Assembly: GCA_025617745.1 (NCBI GenBank)
Contig: CM046867.1
Location: 24,420,705 to 24,484,704, forward strand
Length of the DNA: 64,000 nucleotides
Source: Heliocidaris erythrogramma
Lineage: Eukaryota; Echinodermata; Echinoidea; Camarodonta; Echinometridae
Direction of reading: 5' to 3'
Shown in pieces: positions 1 to 13,729 of the stretch. How positions within the stretch are numbered: position 1 is the stretch's first letter; each line of letters begins with the position of its first letter. Made by a program: the position numbers and the translations under genes. The notes beneath the pieces were generated by a model, which was not told the origin of the DNA, did no database searches, and saw nothing but the letters and a program-made list of their open reading frames with translations.

Positions 1-47
1 AAATTTGGTGCAAATCCGTTCACCCGTTCTCTTGTTATCTTGTACAC

Positions 48-111
48 AAACAAACAAACAAACAAACAAACAAACAAACAAACAAAAAAAAAAACAAACA
101 AACAAACATAC
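48..111. repeat. (CAAA)n microsatellite
   Basis: About a dozen CAAA units are interrupted once by a run of A. Confidence 0.95.
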
Positions 112-166
112 GGAGCCCTTTACATAACCCTGCCGATTTCATCGGCGTGGGTAATAAACATACTAT

Positions 167-237
167 GATTGCTTTACTACGCGTTACATTGGTGTGCTAA
201 CTTTGATTGCTTTACTACGCGTTACATTGGTGTGCTA
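167..237. repeat. 38-bp-period direct duplication
   Basis: Two identical 33-bp copies (GATTGCTTTACTACGCGTTA...) start at 167 and 205. They lie just upstream of the TMEM272-like start codon and may fall in its promoter or 5' UTR. Confidence 0.9.
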
Positions 238-354
238 GTCTTACAGACGACTCTTTTCAGCAGTACATCCTTTTCCGACCAAGCTAACCGGGGCTGCATT
301 TTATCTTTTAACCCCGCCCAGTTTCCTGACAGCAGCCTTCATAATCATCTCACA

Positions 355-357
355 ATG
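355..357 (+). CDS. TMEM272-like exon 1, coding part: start codon only
   Basis: ATG at 355-357 is followed at once by the strong donor GTAAGT. Joined to the acceptor at 4643 it opens the frame MAEENTAIDMSS, continuous with the rest of the protein. The 5' UTR lies upstream, start unknown. The alternative is that 355-357 is not used and translation starts at the in-frame ATG 4668-4670, which gives 216 aa. Confidence 0.6.
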
Positions 358-3300
358 GTAAGTGTTATCTCAGAAGTAATTACTCTCAATAATCAGTAAA
401 AACAGAAAGTGAGTGTTACGTGATATTTGCAAGTAATTATAAAGGGAATGAAAAATACCACCTTTGACGCGTTATGTCTGTCGTGCTTGATAACAACTAA
501 AAGTGCAAGTCATGCATGCTGCAACTCTTTAATCAAAGGTGATGTTATATAATAAGTGTTCAAGTCCAACTTTGAAAATCTTAAGTCGCATATATCACAA
601 ATATGCCGTTTTTTGTTGATATGACTTTTAATTTTACGTTATATCAAATATATTATCTTGCACTTTGAATTAGAGACAATGAACTTGCCCATATAGTGAG
701 AGCAATAATTAATGGCGTTATATTTGGTGTGGGGTTTTTTTGCCGTGATATTGCATGGGGATTAAAAATAACATAATGATATCATTCAGTGGCACACAGG
801 CGGCTTAACTGCATGCATTTTAGGTATATCACCCCTCCCCCATGTCCATGGAGAGACCCCACCCCCCCCCCCCCCCCCCCCCCCGTTTATCAATTTCTGG
901 ATACGCCATTTCATTTATTGTGAATGCTACGGTTTCTTTTCTTTACCCTTCCGTTTATAAAATCATTAACATCATCTACATAAACCACAAGCAGGATTTA
1001 ATGCAAATATCAAAACAATAGGCTACATTGTGTGCTTCGGGCCAAATTCGTTATTATGCCCAGCCACCATTAAATCCGCCTGACCAAGTGAATATTTAGT
1101 CAAGTTTCTTGTGTTTTTATTATTGAAATTGTGATCATTTTCAAAGAAATAAACGCTATTGTTAATTCATAACTGAAAAAAATATCAGTCCAGAAGAGCA
1201 GGATTCGAACCAACAACATTGTCATGATTGTAGAACGTGCGGTGTGGAATAAGGATACTTCGACCATGCAGATTTCTTTACCACTAGACCAGGCGCGGAT
1301 CCAGGATTGAGTAAAAGAGGGGGCACAAAAATTAAAGTTTGTCAAAAGGTAGACCGGTATTTTTTTTGGTCTCGCCAGCTTCTCCAAAAGTCGCTCAGCG
1401 GGGGGGGGGGGGGGGGGGGGGGTGTTAAAACAAACAAAAAATTGCCAAACCTTCAAAAATCGGTCAGTAAGGGGTTATGGGGGCCCAGTTTCCATGCATA
1501 ATTCCCTGACAAGCAAAAAAAAAAGGTCCTCAGTCTAAAGGGGGGGCACAATCCAGAAAGGGGGGGGGCACGGGCCGGCTGTGCCCCCCTGGATCCGCCA
1601 CTGCACTAGACCACGAGCAGTTGACGGTACAGTTTGTTGCTCTTAGTCTTAATGCTTTATACCTCCACTCTATAGAAATTCAGTACCTCTGTTCTGCTCA
1701 CTGTTTTTTCGATATCCTAAGTAGGATTTTTTTCCAATTTGAGGATTACTGGGCATATTAGCTAATATAGCCGTACTTTGCCTATGCTACACTGATGCAA
1801 ATATGAAATACATTTACCATTCTATTTTGCAATCTTACCTGGTTTGCCAAATAATTTTAGTTCGTCAACCTTTTCCCAATAGTGCGGTATATTTCCTATA
1901 TCACATGATGAAATGTCTGGCACTGTTACTGCAAAACAACGCCAGGGCCCCATTTCATAAAACTTGTTATCAATAACAACTGCCACATAATTATATATGA
2001 CAAATTGCTCTCAGCTAATCAAAGGATTTCAGTAGCTTTTATCAATTATTGTAACTTGTTATTAATAACAAGTTGTGAGAAACAGGGCTCATGAAATGGA
2101 AAGTTTACATTGAAACATGCCAACTATCAAACATGCAGATGCAGGTGTGTCAGGCCATATTGCATTCAGACGTGTCAGGACAAGAGAAATAAGTTCTTTA
2201 GACAGTAAATTAATCACGATATACAAACATCAGTGTGAAATTTATAATGTTTTTGCGAATCCATATTCTGTTCATAAACATAACATAGATCATGTAAATC
2301 ATACTACGTGACACTTTAGGATAATGTACCAGAAAAATATAGATACGAAGAAATAGACAAGGGTCCCAAGTCCTTGTGTTGCCATAAAGCCATTATGGTA
2401 ATAGCCGGGAGGGCGCATTGTTATACATAATTTGTATATATATATATATATATAATTGTGAGAAATTAAAATGAGAGAATAATGGTTCCGTACGTAGCTT
2501 AGATCAAGTTCCCCAGAGCTGTCCTCCCTTTTAATAATTCAAAAATGGAGGACAGCTCTGGAGAACTTTGATTTAAGCTACGCGACCATTATTCTCTCAT
2601 TTTCATTTCTCACAATTGTAATTATTTCCACGAGAGCTGCCAAAGCTGATGTATATGTTATTACCTTACAATTATATAATATGTACTAAGATATTTGTAT
2701 CAGATATTATTTTACGTGGCCTAAACTCCATTACTTATTTTTATCTCCATCTATAAATGAAATCATAATACGTGAAGTAAACACTATTAACCAAAATATA
2801 TTCTAAGTCGTTTTATTTTATTTCAATATACGGTATTGTCAGTCATTCCGCTTCGTGTAAATATAATGTAAGTTATTTCGTCTGATCTATAAATCATATT
2901 ACATTAATTAGATGATAACAAAATACATTTTATGTCATCTGAAAGAATGTAAACACAAAAAGGTAATAAAGCAAGATAAATGATTATGATTTGTCGTGGA
3001 ACTTCGTAGTTTTCTTTTCAAACATCTTGTTAAAGCTTTACAGATATTTTAAATCGTTTCCATTTTCACCTGTACACAAATCATTGCTTGTGGCTGCTAA
3101 ATATCAATATGGATACCCACAAATTTCAGCTGATGCTATTTTATTCTAGAATAGAGTTCGAGGTTCAAGAAAGGTGAAAACTATTTTAGATCCGTGGTTG
3201 CAATTTGATTTACTATTTTCTTGAAAACTTTGTTTATCATATTTTATATAAAAACCTTATGCCTTGGATTTCGCTATAGGCCTATGTGCAGGAGAGAGCG

Positions 3301-6300
3301 GTCTGTATTTTTTCAGAAGGAACTGAACCTCATTAAATTGTCACTTTACTCACATAGAATTTGCTAATCAATATAGAGGTTATTTCTATTTGAATACAGT
3401 AGTTAGATGACGGAAATAATATTTTATTGTGTGAAGGTTTATCATTGCGGTATCAATGGAAACATGTTGGACATTGCCTACCCACCCCTCAACAAAAATC
3501 TATAGAGGTGTTATCTCCTTCCGGTATTCAAATCTGTGAATGTGTTTAAGTCATTTTTAATTTTATTATGCCTTACATACTCTGTTTTGTTCATGCATGC
3601 AGTCATCTTCTGTGCACACAATGGAGGCCGACACTTCACATTTAAAGACCTAAGAAGTTAAGAAAATTTTGAACAGAATCATATTAAGGAGAGGGAGCGG
3701 GATAAGTCAGAGCGAGAGAGAGAGAGAGGGGGGAGGGGAGAGATAAAAGAAGGAAGGGAGAGAGATGAGATAGAGAAAGTGAGAGAAAAAAAGAAAGAAA
3801 TAAAGAGAGAACGGAAAGAGAGAGGGAGAGATAAAATAAGAAAGGGAGAGAGATGAGATAAACAGAGAAAGTGAGAGAGAAAAAGAAAGAAATAGAAAGA
3901 GAACGGAAAGAGAGAGAGAGGTGGGGAGAGATACGTGACGGGTATATACTATTCTTAGCCGTGACGATGACATATAACGGGTTAACATCATACATGCACC
4001 ACTCAGGTATAACAATGGCTTATGGAAACTACCAGAAGAGTCAACATATCCTTGTGCTTTCTTCTTTTATTGGGGGGGGGGGGCAAATAATAGTATGGAT
4101 CGATTACATTGCTTACGTTTACCTGTAATGTAACTGAACGTTTTGCTAGGCTGTGACGAGGCGGCATAGCCCCAAAACAGGCTTTAAAAAAAATTGGCAC
4201 CTAAATGGAGCGGGTACATGAATTCATGAAAAATAAACAGCACAGTGTAAGACCGTGGTATGGTATCAAACCACAAAATGTATATCAAAGTTCCTTTGCA
4301 ATTGAGCTTCTAGGGCTTTTCAATTTATTGGTCTAATATTGTGGTCGTTTTCATGTTATTCTTTTCTTCTTCTTAGGGAGAATAAAAAAAAACATAATTA
4401 TGTGAAAAGAATCAATTTAAATTATATATAAATAAAACGATTAACTTAAAACATTGTAGTTTCAGTCACCCCTTTGTATCGACCGACATCATAACTCGGG
4501 TTCCTTTTTTTTCTGGGGTCGCGGGAATGACCAAACATGCTAAAGATGTCTATTAGGTCATTCGTGCATAACATGCTTAAGACCTTGAGAATCACTGCTA
4601 TTGTTTGTAACTTTTTGGTGATAATTTTTTAATTATTTACCAGGCGGAAGAGAACACAGCTATAGACATGTCGTCGACTGATCAACCTTCTCCACCACCG
4701 TATGAAGCAACGCAACAAGGTTAGTATCGAGACCTATATTGGTTCTGGCGTAGCCTGGTTGATGGTATAGGGGTGACAGTCTCCATCTCGCATTATCTTT
4801 CTACTTTTTTTTTTTAATAATGTACGTTTGCCAGTATAGGAATTCAAAGTCAAATTCTGTTGTTATTTAATTAAGATCCAAACATAGAGGATCATTATCA
4901 ATTTACCAAAAACAAAAGAAAGAAAAAATAGGGGGAGAAATAAAGCTAATATATCGTCATCACACTTATTCCCGGTCGTTTTAAATGAACATTTTTCATG
5001 AGCACCTAACCCCCTTACGTTGAAAACCAGAGTATAACTTTTGCTATGAAAGTAATTATGAGTTTTTGCAGTTGCAATGCTTATGCCTATAAACATGAAA
5101 CAATGGACTTAACAACAGAGTTTATCCATGTAGCTCCACAGTGAAACCAAGAGTATAGCTAGAGTGCCCCCTCCCTCAACGGATGGGGAAAAGGAAAGGA
5201 ATTAATTCATAAATAAAATGAGAAAAAATGGAAAGGGGAAAAGAAAGAACCTAAAAAAAGATGACACGACATTATCCCACGCCCCTGCATTGCATCCGCA
5301 AGGAAAGGAAAGGAAAGACCCATGCTACGCCACTGCATAAACCACAATATGACGCAAAGCACACAGCTTTTATAATGTAGGCTTTATTCAATTTGAAAAT
5401 TAACATACCAATCACTCAAAGTTTGCAGAGTACATGTATTAACATTTTTCTAGAGACTTTATCCTATATTGGGGGCGCAATATTTATTAGGAGTCATATG
5501 AATCTTATATGATATAGCGAGCAAAGCAATAACATCTATATTTTTTAAATTTTGAACCGTTTATGTATTTAAGAACTATACTGGGGGCGCGATATTACAA
5601 TATCCTGAAATAAAATAATTATGCGAGGGTGCAAACCGACTGAGCTTTGAAAAATTATCCCATTTCAAATCTTCAAAAACTAAATTTCTGGTGCAATTAC
5701 CCTGAGGATTTGGGGGCGCATAATCTGTATAAGAATTATGATATTTCTTTATTTCCCCCTTTTTTTCCTTTCTCTCCTTTGCGTTTTTACTGGGGCGGGG
5801 GAGGCACACCAGGGACTTTTTAAGAAATCTGTCTATAAAAATTGTATTTTAGAGCATCCCAAAATTGTTTTTAATGAAACGGAGGAATGCAAGGATTTAC
5901 GCCAATGGACGGAACACCTATTGAGAATAACAATGCGAGCGAACGAATGTTATTCAACATTTTTGCATTTAAATTATGGCAATTCTTATTTCCTTACTTC
6001 TAATTATTAAAGAATATGATGTTATTTCAAGATCAAAAATAATGAGTTTAGATAACTATTAGTTTTAAGTTAATGTATGATAATTTTTGTATCCAGAAAA
6101 TATTGGGGATGATAATACAAGCCACCCCATCTCAAATGTTAGGGGGATATATACCCCCATCCCCCACCCCCGGGATCGACTCCCATGTCCACTGTCTTGA
6201 CTGTACCGGCATAATATTAAGAATAGTAACGGTTGCTTAATGAATATATAAGTTAACATTATGACTTTGGATGTATGAATTAAGCATTAATTTATTGGTA

Positions 6301-9300
6301 TAAATCTGCACCAGTGATGTAAAGTACAGTATGGTAATACAACTTTAACTAAAAAAAAAAAAAACTAAATCAACTTTACATAAGCTGAGATAAGTTTTAT
6401 TGACTTTATCGACCCCTTCTCGGGGTATGATAGTACAAACAAAGAAGCGAATTGATAATTGTTATACATACTTTATAAGTGTGAATAGATAAAACATTGT
6501 GTGAAAACATTTACATAGTCATGTCTGTACATTTGATAGGTTTTACATCACCTACATCTACATCATGTACAGTCAAGGCAGTACGACCTGGTCTTTACAC
6601 ACATGCTTATAATTTTTCAACAAGCCAGATATGTCAATTCTCTGTTCGTCAGAGAGATATGCTTCAGTGCATCATCCAAATTTTCTAACATTTCTGAGTT
6701 AGACAATTTCACTCCACATGGTTCATTTTTCGACACATCAGTGTGAGACAATTCACTCTCTGTCTCTTCATTGCCTTCATTTCCATCTTCTAGCTTCTCT
6801 TCTTTTACAACATGTGCTATACCTACTGGCTGATTAACCTCACGTTCAAAGTATTCTTTCAGCATGTTTACATGACATACTCTTTGACTCTTTCTTCTGT
6901 CAGGGGTACTGATCACATAGTTGACATCATTCAGTTTCTTTTTGACAGTATAGGGACCACTAAACCTAGCTTTCAAGGGCTCACCTAGCAAAGGCAACAA
7001 CACTAACACCCTATCTCCAGGCTTGAAGTTGCGCTCTTTTGCTTTTTGTTTGCCTGTGTTTTCATTTTAGCTTGCGACACTTTCAAGTGTTCCTTGGCTA
7101 CTTTGAAGCCTTTTTGAAGCCTTTTTGAAGCCTACTTTGAGCCTTTGAAAGCCTTTCTCGAAACTGTGACACATAGTCAAGAAGGTTTACCTTGTCATTC
7201 TGACCCATAAACTTTTCTTTGATCAGCTTAAGGGGGGCCCTAACCTCGTGACCATAGACCAGCTCAAATGGACTGAAGCCCATCGACTCATATGGGGAAT
7301 CCCTGGTCGCGAACAGCAAGAATGGGATACCTTTATCCTAGTCATCAGGATACTCTTCACAATAAGCCCTAAGCATGGTCTTCAGGGTCTGGTGATATAG
7401 GCGTTCTAATGCACCTTGGGACTGTGGGTGATAAGCGGATGACTTGATCTGCTTTATCCCTAACTCATCCATCACTTGCTGAAACACTGACATGAAATTC
7501 GATCCTTGGTCTGAATTTCCTTGGGCAAACCATACCTAGTGAAAAACTGCACTAGCGCCTGTACTACTGTCTTTGCAGTGATACTTCTCAACGGTATTGC
7601 CTCTGGAAAACGTGTAGACAAATCCATAATCGTAAGAAGATACTTGTGACCCGATCTAGTTCTGGGTAAGGGTCCAACACAGTCAACAAGAACCCTAGTA
7701 AAATGTTCATCAAATGCAGGTATCGGTATCAAGGGATACCGATACCTGATAGAAGGCTGTGCCTTCCCAACAACCTGACATGTATAACATGTCTTACAGA
7801 ACTGCACAACATCCTTGTGCATCTTCGGCCAATAGAAATGCCTCATGACCCTATCCTCTGTCTTCCGAATACCTAAATGACCTGCCATAGGCAACTTGTG
7901 AGCCATCCTCAGAATCTCTGTGCGGTAACAGGGAGGAACAACAACTTGGTGAACTACACACCACTCTTCATTAGCTGGTCTCCGGGGAGGCCTCCACTTC
8001 CTCATCAATATGTCACCTTTGACATAATAGCACTCAGGAACCTTATCAGCCTCAGCCTCAGAACATGCCTTCTGTGACAAGCCTTTCAATTCTAGGTCCG
8101 CCTGTTTTGCCTGTACAAGGGAAGATTTGATAAACAACCCATCATTGTCTGCAACAGAGCCTTCAACATTATCCCCATCCAAGTCCTTGAAAAAGGTTTC
8201 AGCTAACCAGACATCAGTACTCTCCTCCACATCAATAGAATCCACATCATCCTGTTCAGCCCTACGAGCCTGAGACCTAGTAACAACACAATCCGGGAAA
8301 ATTCCAGGAAAATCCTTCTGCAACAGTTCAGTTCCAGCTACCTCAACCGGCTTCTCTGGAACCACTGGAGATGCCACAACTTTATCTCCAGCCAAGTTGT
8401 TACCCAACAAAAAGTCAACACCGTCCATGGGTAATTCCGGTACGACACCAACAGTTACAGGACCACTAACTAGGTCACACTTTAAGTCGACATAATGCAA
8501 TGGAACCGACACATAATCCGGACCAATGCCTCGAATCAAAACTTTGGCATTCTCTGAACTCTCTGGTGGGAGAGTCAAATGCCCTGACGTCATAAGGGAC
8601 TGAGCAGCCCCTGTATCTCGAAGGATAACCACTGGCTTACCTACAGCACCAGTCGAACAGGGGGATACCTCACCATCATGCTTCTAAAGCTCTCATCAAC
8701 CTTCTTGACCTTATCGGCAAATACTAGAGAAACACATCTTGGACTGATTCCAACTGGACAGACTCCGTGAGCTGAGCACTTGTTTGCTTGACTAAACCCA
8801 CATCTTTCTTACTTTTGGTTGGTTTTCCAATCAATTCCCAACAGGACTTTTTTAAATGTCCTGGCTTATTACAATGAAAGCAGACTTTGAAACTTTGACC
8901 AACAGGTCTTTCATTTGATTTCGCGCCTCTATCTGCCTGAGACTTGTCAGTGTCATTCTCCTTGCTAGCATTTTTTCCCTCACCAAATTTCTTTTGGGAT
9001 TCACATGACCCTTTACCTTTCTTAGTCTGAAATTTTTTTGAAAGGAAGCCTATCCCCACTACCTCTGTGTGTGACCTCAAATTCATCAGCTACCACAGCT
9101 GCCTTACTCAACTGAGTAATTCTTTGGTCATCTAGGTGAGACTTACCGCCAAAAGGAACACTCTTTTTGAATTCTTCTAGGAGGACAACTTCTCTCAGTT
9201 GGGCGAAATCTTTGTCAACTTTCAGTGATCTGTACCACTTGTCAAACTTCATTTCCTGTTCCCCAGCAAACTCAACATAGGTCTGGCCTGATTGTCTTTG

Positions 9301-11394
9301 CATATTCCTAAATTTACGTCTGTATGCTTCTGGGACCAACTCATATGCATTAAGAATAGTATTCTTCACTGTAGCATAGTCACATGATTGCTCTTCAGAG
9401 AGTGATGAGTAGACTTTTGCAGCCTTTCCCACAAAAACGCTTTGAAGAAGCAGAGTCCAGTATTTCTTAGGCCATTCCAACCTCTTGGCCACTTTTTCAA
9501 ATGATACAAAATATGCATCCACTCCCTCTTCATCAAATTTTGGCACAAGGCGGATGTTCTTCGCTACATCAAAACCTTGGGGAGATTTGTCTTTGGTAGA
9601 GTTAAGTATTCGCATGTGCTAACTCCATTTCTCTCAATATCAACTGGTACTCCCTTTCTTCTCTTTCTCTTTCCCTTTCCATTTCTCTTTGTTTTTGTTT
9701 TTCTTCTCTCTCAAATTCTAATTTCATTCTCTCTTTCTTCCTCTCAATTTTTGCTAACTGGAGTTGAACATCACTTGAAATATTAGAAGGAACCTCACTT
9801 TCTTTACTTAGCTTCATGTGACTAGCTCGCAGATCAAATATCTCTGCCTTCTTTAACCCAGGGGTAAGAACTACTCCCAAATGCTGACAAACAGCTCTCA
9901 AGTCATCTTTTCTTAGTAACTTCAACTGACCAAGGGACAAATCAGTCCTCTTAACAAAAACTTCAACATCTATTGTTGTCATGATGAAGCATGTAACAAA
10001 CAATTACAGAATTTAAGATTTTATCTGCAATACGTATTCTAGGAGTTTCCAGAGATTTCCAAAAATTCTCTCTAAATTTTGTTGTTTTTGACTTGTTATA
10101 TTTGGCTACTTTTTTTCCGGACAAGCCCCCAGTTTGTAATGATCAAAAATCCACAAAAGATAAGAATCAAACAAAAGATATTAACTGTGTATGATTTATG
10201 GTTTAATTTAAATCTTTACCAACATCTGGTATGACATGATATAAAAGAATTACAGATTCTAGTTACAAATACACTACATGTACTTAAACTGGCAAAGGCT
10301 TACAATTTCTCAGCTGGGAAATTCCTATTTGTCCAGAATGTTCTTGAAGTGTAGAGTAAGTTGGCTGCTAATCCACAAATATAAATTCTGAATATTAAAT
10401 CCAAACGGTATGTTGTCCAACTGGCAAAAGAAGATTCTAGAAGATACAGCCGAAGAATGTCCAGGATAATTCAGGAAGTCATCGATGTCGATGACGATGT
10501 ACACGATAATGTCAATGACGATGTCGACCACAATGTCGATAACGATGACAATAATGATGTCGAACACGACGTCAGATATGTCAAGGATGATGTCCAAGAT
10601 GAAGTCCAAGATGAAGTCCAAGATGAGGTCCAAGATGATCTCCACAGGTTGATATCAATATCAATATCAGATGGTGTTAACTGAGAACTTATGCAATATA
10701 TGCTCCACGATGTAATCGGGGTATAAATTCTGAAACTTCTGTGCAAGCTCCCAGCTCAGCCCTTAATTAGAATTTTCTACCTTCTACTACAATATTCATG
10801 AAAGTTTGGAACTCTCTTGTAAGTTCTTGTTGTAACCAACAAAGGAAGGGGATTCCCATGATCTATTTATAGACTCATTACAATGTTACACTCTTACCAA
10901 GAGGTCATGCAAAGGTCAGGATAATTAACACATTGCATGTACATTGTAATTATCACACATCATAGTTACACAATGATCTAGAATGTTCTTCCTCTACTGG
11001 ATGTGCATTATGATTCTTCCACTGCTACACAGCACATTCACTTTTCACATATGAATAATACTCTCTCTTCTGGAAATTTCTATGTTCATAAAATCATACA
11101 TAATCGGAAAAATAACTCCCTTCCAGAAGATTCCTTAATGATATCACAATATGGAATTCATATCATTTAAATAAACACTGATACCAGGCATGGGTATGGT
11201 GTATGGGCATCATGCATGGGTCCAATTGTTTATTTATCTATTTCTTTCTTTCTTTATTTATTTATTCATTCATCTATTTATTTATGATATTTAGGCAGGA
11301 TGGCTCATTATCACCAATAGTGGTGGTAATAAGTAAAAAATAATAGTCAACACAATCATGAAAATAAACTCAGAACAAAACGTAAATAATAACA

Positions 11395-11444
<50 letters not shown>

Positions 11445-13650
11445 TGTTGGTCATAAAGGTGCAATAAAATATTTTTGAATAAAAATTGACAGTTTTGTTG
11501 GTATTTGAAAGGCTTCGCGTAGACAAAATGGTAATTGAGTGATTACATAATGTTTCCCCATTACACAGGTGACATTATAACATGAGAAATTTGGATTACG
11601 TAATAAATTCTTTTGTTGTAGACTATAAAAGCCTATGCATATGATATTCTGTCCCTTTCCCTGATTTAGCATTGTGTATAAGAAGGTTGCATTTTTTCGA
11701 GTTCCTTGTACCGTTTGAAATAAAAATCGGTAGAGACGTTCCCTGGACTATGCCTGGTCCAACGGCAACAGCAACACGCGAGAGAGTGGTAGCACTGCGA
11801 CAGGAGGGCTACAAGCAGACTGATATCACAGAGTGCAGTCTCTAAGATCCTGAAACGTCAACGTGAGGCGGGGAATGTGCGGCCACGGAAATCTCCAGGA
11901 CGTCCCAGATTGACCACAAGAAGAGATGATCGCCAACTGTTGAATTTCAGCCGCAGAAACCGGAAATTGCCCACGAGCCGTCTTCGTCGCTTGTGGAGGA
12001 GATATCATGGGATCAACGTTTCCCTGTCAACCGTTAATCGCAGATTGCTCCAACATGGTTACCGAGCACGACGGTTGACCAAATGTCCACGCCTGTCTGT
12101 TCGCCACAGAGTAGCTCGTCTTCTTTGGGCTAGGGAGCACAGAAGGCTTCATCCAGGACATTGGCAACATGTGGTCTTCACGGACGAGAGCCGGTTCATC
12201 CGTGACCGAAAGGATGGGAGACAACGAGTTCGTCGATTAGCCGGGGAAAACCTTCGCGATGAATGTATCCACGAGACGACTCAAGGCGGAGGCGGCTCAG
12301 TGATGATATGGGCCGGCATCCATTATGGAGGGAAAAAGCCACTGGTGGTTCCGGACGGAAACGTCAACGCCGCCGCCTACAGGGATATCTTGGAGTTCCA
12401 CTGTCTTCCATATGCAAGACGAGTGTATGGGCACAATTTCCGACTGCAGGATGACAACGCTAGACCGCACAGGGCCGCTGCAGTAAGGGAATTCCTGGAG
12501 GCAGAGGGCGTCGTACAGTTGCCATGGCCAGCTTGTTCGCCGGATATGAACCCCATAGAGCATGCATGGGATGCCCTAGGCCGAGCCATCAACGACAGAG
12601 AGGTCATTCCTCAAAATCTGCAGGAGTTGGCAGATGCTCTGAGGGAAGAATGGGACGCTATGCCTGTTGACGTCATCAACAAGCTAGTGGACAGCATGCC
12701 ACGACGTCTGCATGCGCTGGTTCGTGCCAGGGGTGGACATACCCGATACTAGTGACTGAGTAAGAACAATGACTCAAGTTTGATGCAAATTTGTCCATGA
12801 AATCACAAAAAAGAAGTCATCTGGAAAACTGAGAGAGATTGAAAATAAATACTGTATCTCATGATCCTTTAATTTACTGTATATTGTCGTCATTGTTGTT
12901 CTATGCTCATGACATCCATCGCTTAGGACATAAACTTGTAAAATATCACTGTCAAACGTGTGTAAAAGGCAGAATAATAAAGTAAAGTGGTTATCACGCA
13001 CCATAAATGCCATATTCAAATCATGTTGTAATAATTACGCTGTGAAAATTTGGTGAAAAAAAATATTCCACCTTTATGACCAACAGTGTATATATATATA
13101 TATATATACCAAAAAAGTAAGTCCCCCTGAAGGATTTTTCATATATCTCAAAAAATATTTTACCGAGTTTGATCTCGCAAACGACAATGGCTGCGCAATT
13201 TTCTTACGCACAATGTGAATGGTATTTGGTTGCCATAGAATTACGTTTTCATCATCAGAAAATGTATTTTCTCATACAATGTGCAAAAAAAAAATTGCAC
13301 TTCATAAGTTTTATATGGCATATTGGGTGCATTTTGTATACGAGTAAGCATTTTCATTGGAGATCACCCGACACACAATTCTGTTTTATAATTCAGTAAT
13401 ATTGCTGCATTGTTCTTAGTGGAACCATTTTTCAAAAGCATGGTTTTCTGAAACAATAGTCCTGTCAATAGGAAATCGTTGGGGATTCGAGTGGCCGAAG
13501 TCATGTCCTTTTTAATATTTATTGGAGTTGGCCTTATTAATGTCTTTTATGGCCATGTTGGATCATGCCGCACAAATATATCTTCAAAAGAGGGAGACCT
13601 ACAGCCTTCCTCAAGGCTGGAGTGCCCGTTTTTGGTTGAGTGTATATACA

Positions 13651-13729
<79 letters not shown>

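Larger units (their letters stand above)
1..354 (+). promoter_or_regulatory. Upstream flank and probable 5' UTR of the TMEM272-like gene
   Basis: The segment directly precedes the proposed start codon. It holds a (CAAA)n tract at about 48-108 and a direct duplication of 33 bp (167-199 and 205-237, period 38). I see no convincing TATA box or initiator, so the transcription start cannot be placed. Confidence 0.3.
6505..11150 (-). mobile_element. Gmr1-like Ty3/gypsy LTR retrotransposon, 3'-truncated
   Basis: Reading on the minus strand the order is probable 5' LTR (10135 to about 11150), primer-binding site (10116-10131), gag, CCHC knuckle, protease, then integrase directly, with no reverse transcriptase between. 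Recognisable coding carries on past integrase to about 6510, into the leader that precedes RT in this group (a HDVDVGDVKPIK stretch near 6530-6570), and then stops. RT, RNase H and the 3' LTR are absent. The order PR-INT-(RT) is the hallmark of the deuterostome Gmr1 group; ordinary gypsy elements have RT before INT. Frameshifts and small deletions break every gene, so it is dead. It lies antisense in intron 2 of the TMEM272-like gene. Confidence 0.8.

Noticed and set aside
3684..4015. Leu/Ser-rich membrane-like proteins on the minus strand
   Set aside because: Translation of a GA-rich tract; low complexity.
7472..8632. A natural protease-integrase fusion without RT
   Set aside because: Coding continues past integrase to the leader that precedes RT in Gmr1-type elements, so truncation explains the absence.
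10325..10746. Open frames rich in Asp/Val, Ile/Asp or Ser/Thr
   Set aside because: All three arise from the GATGTC minisatellite read in different frames.
12297..12607. Open frames antisense to the Tc1 transposase
   Set aside because: Shadows of the transposase coding sequence.
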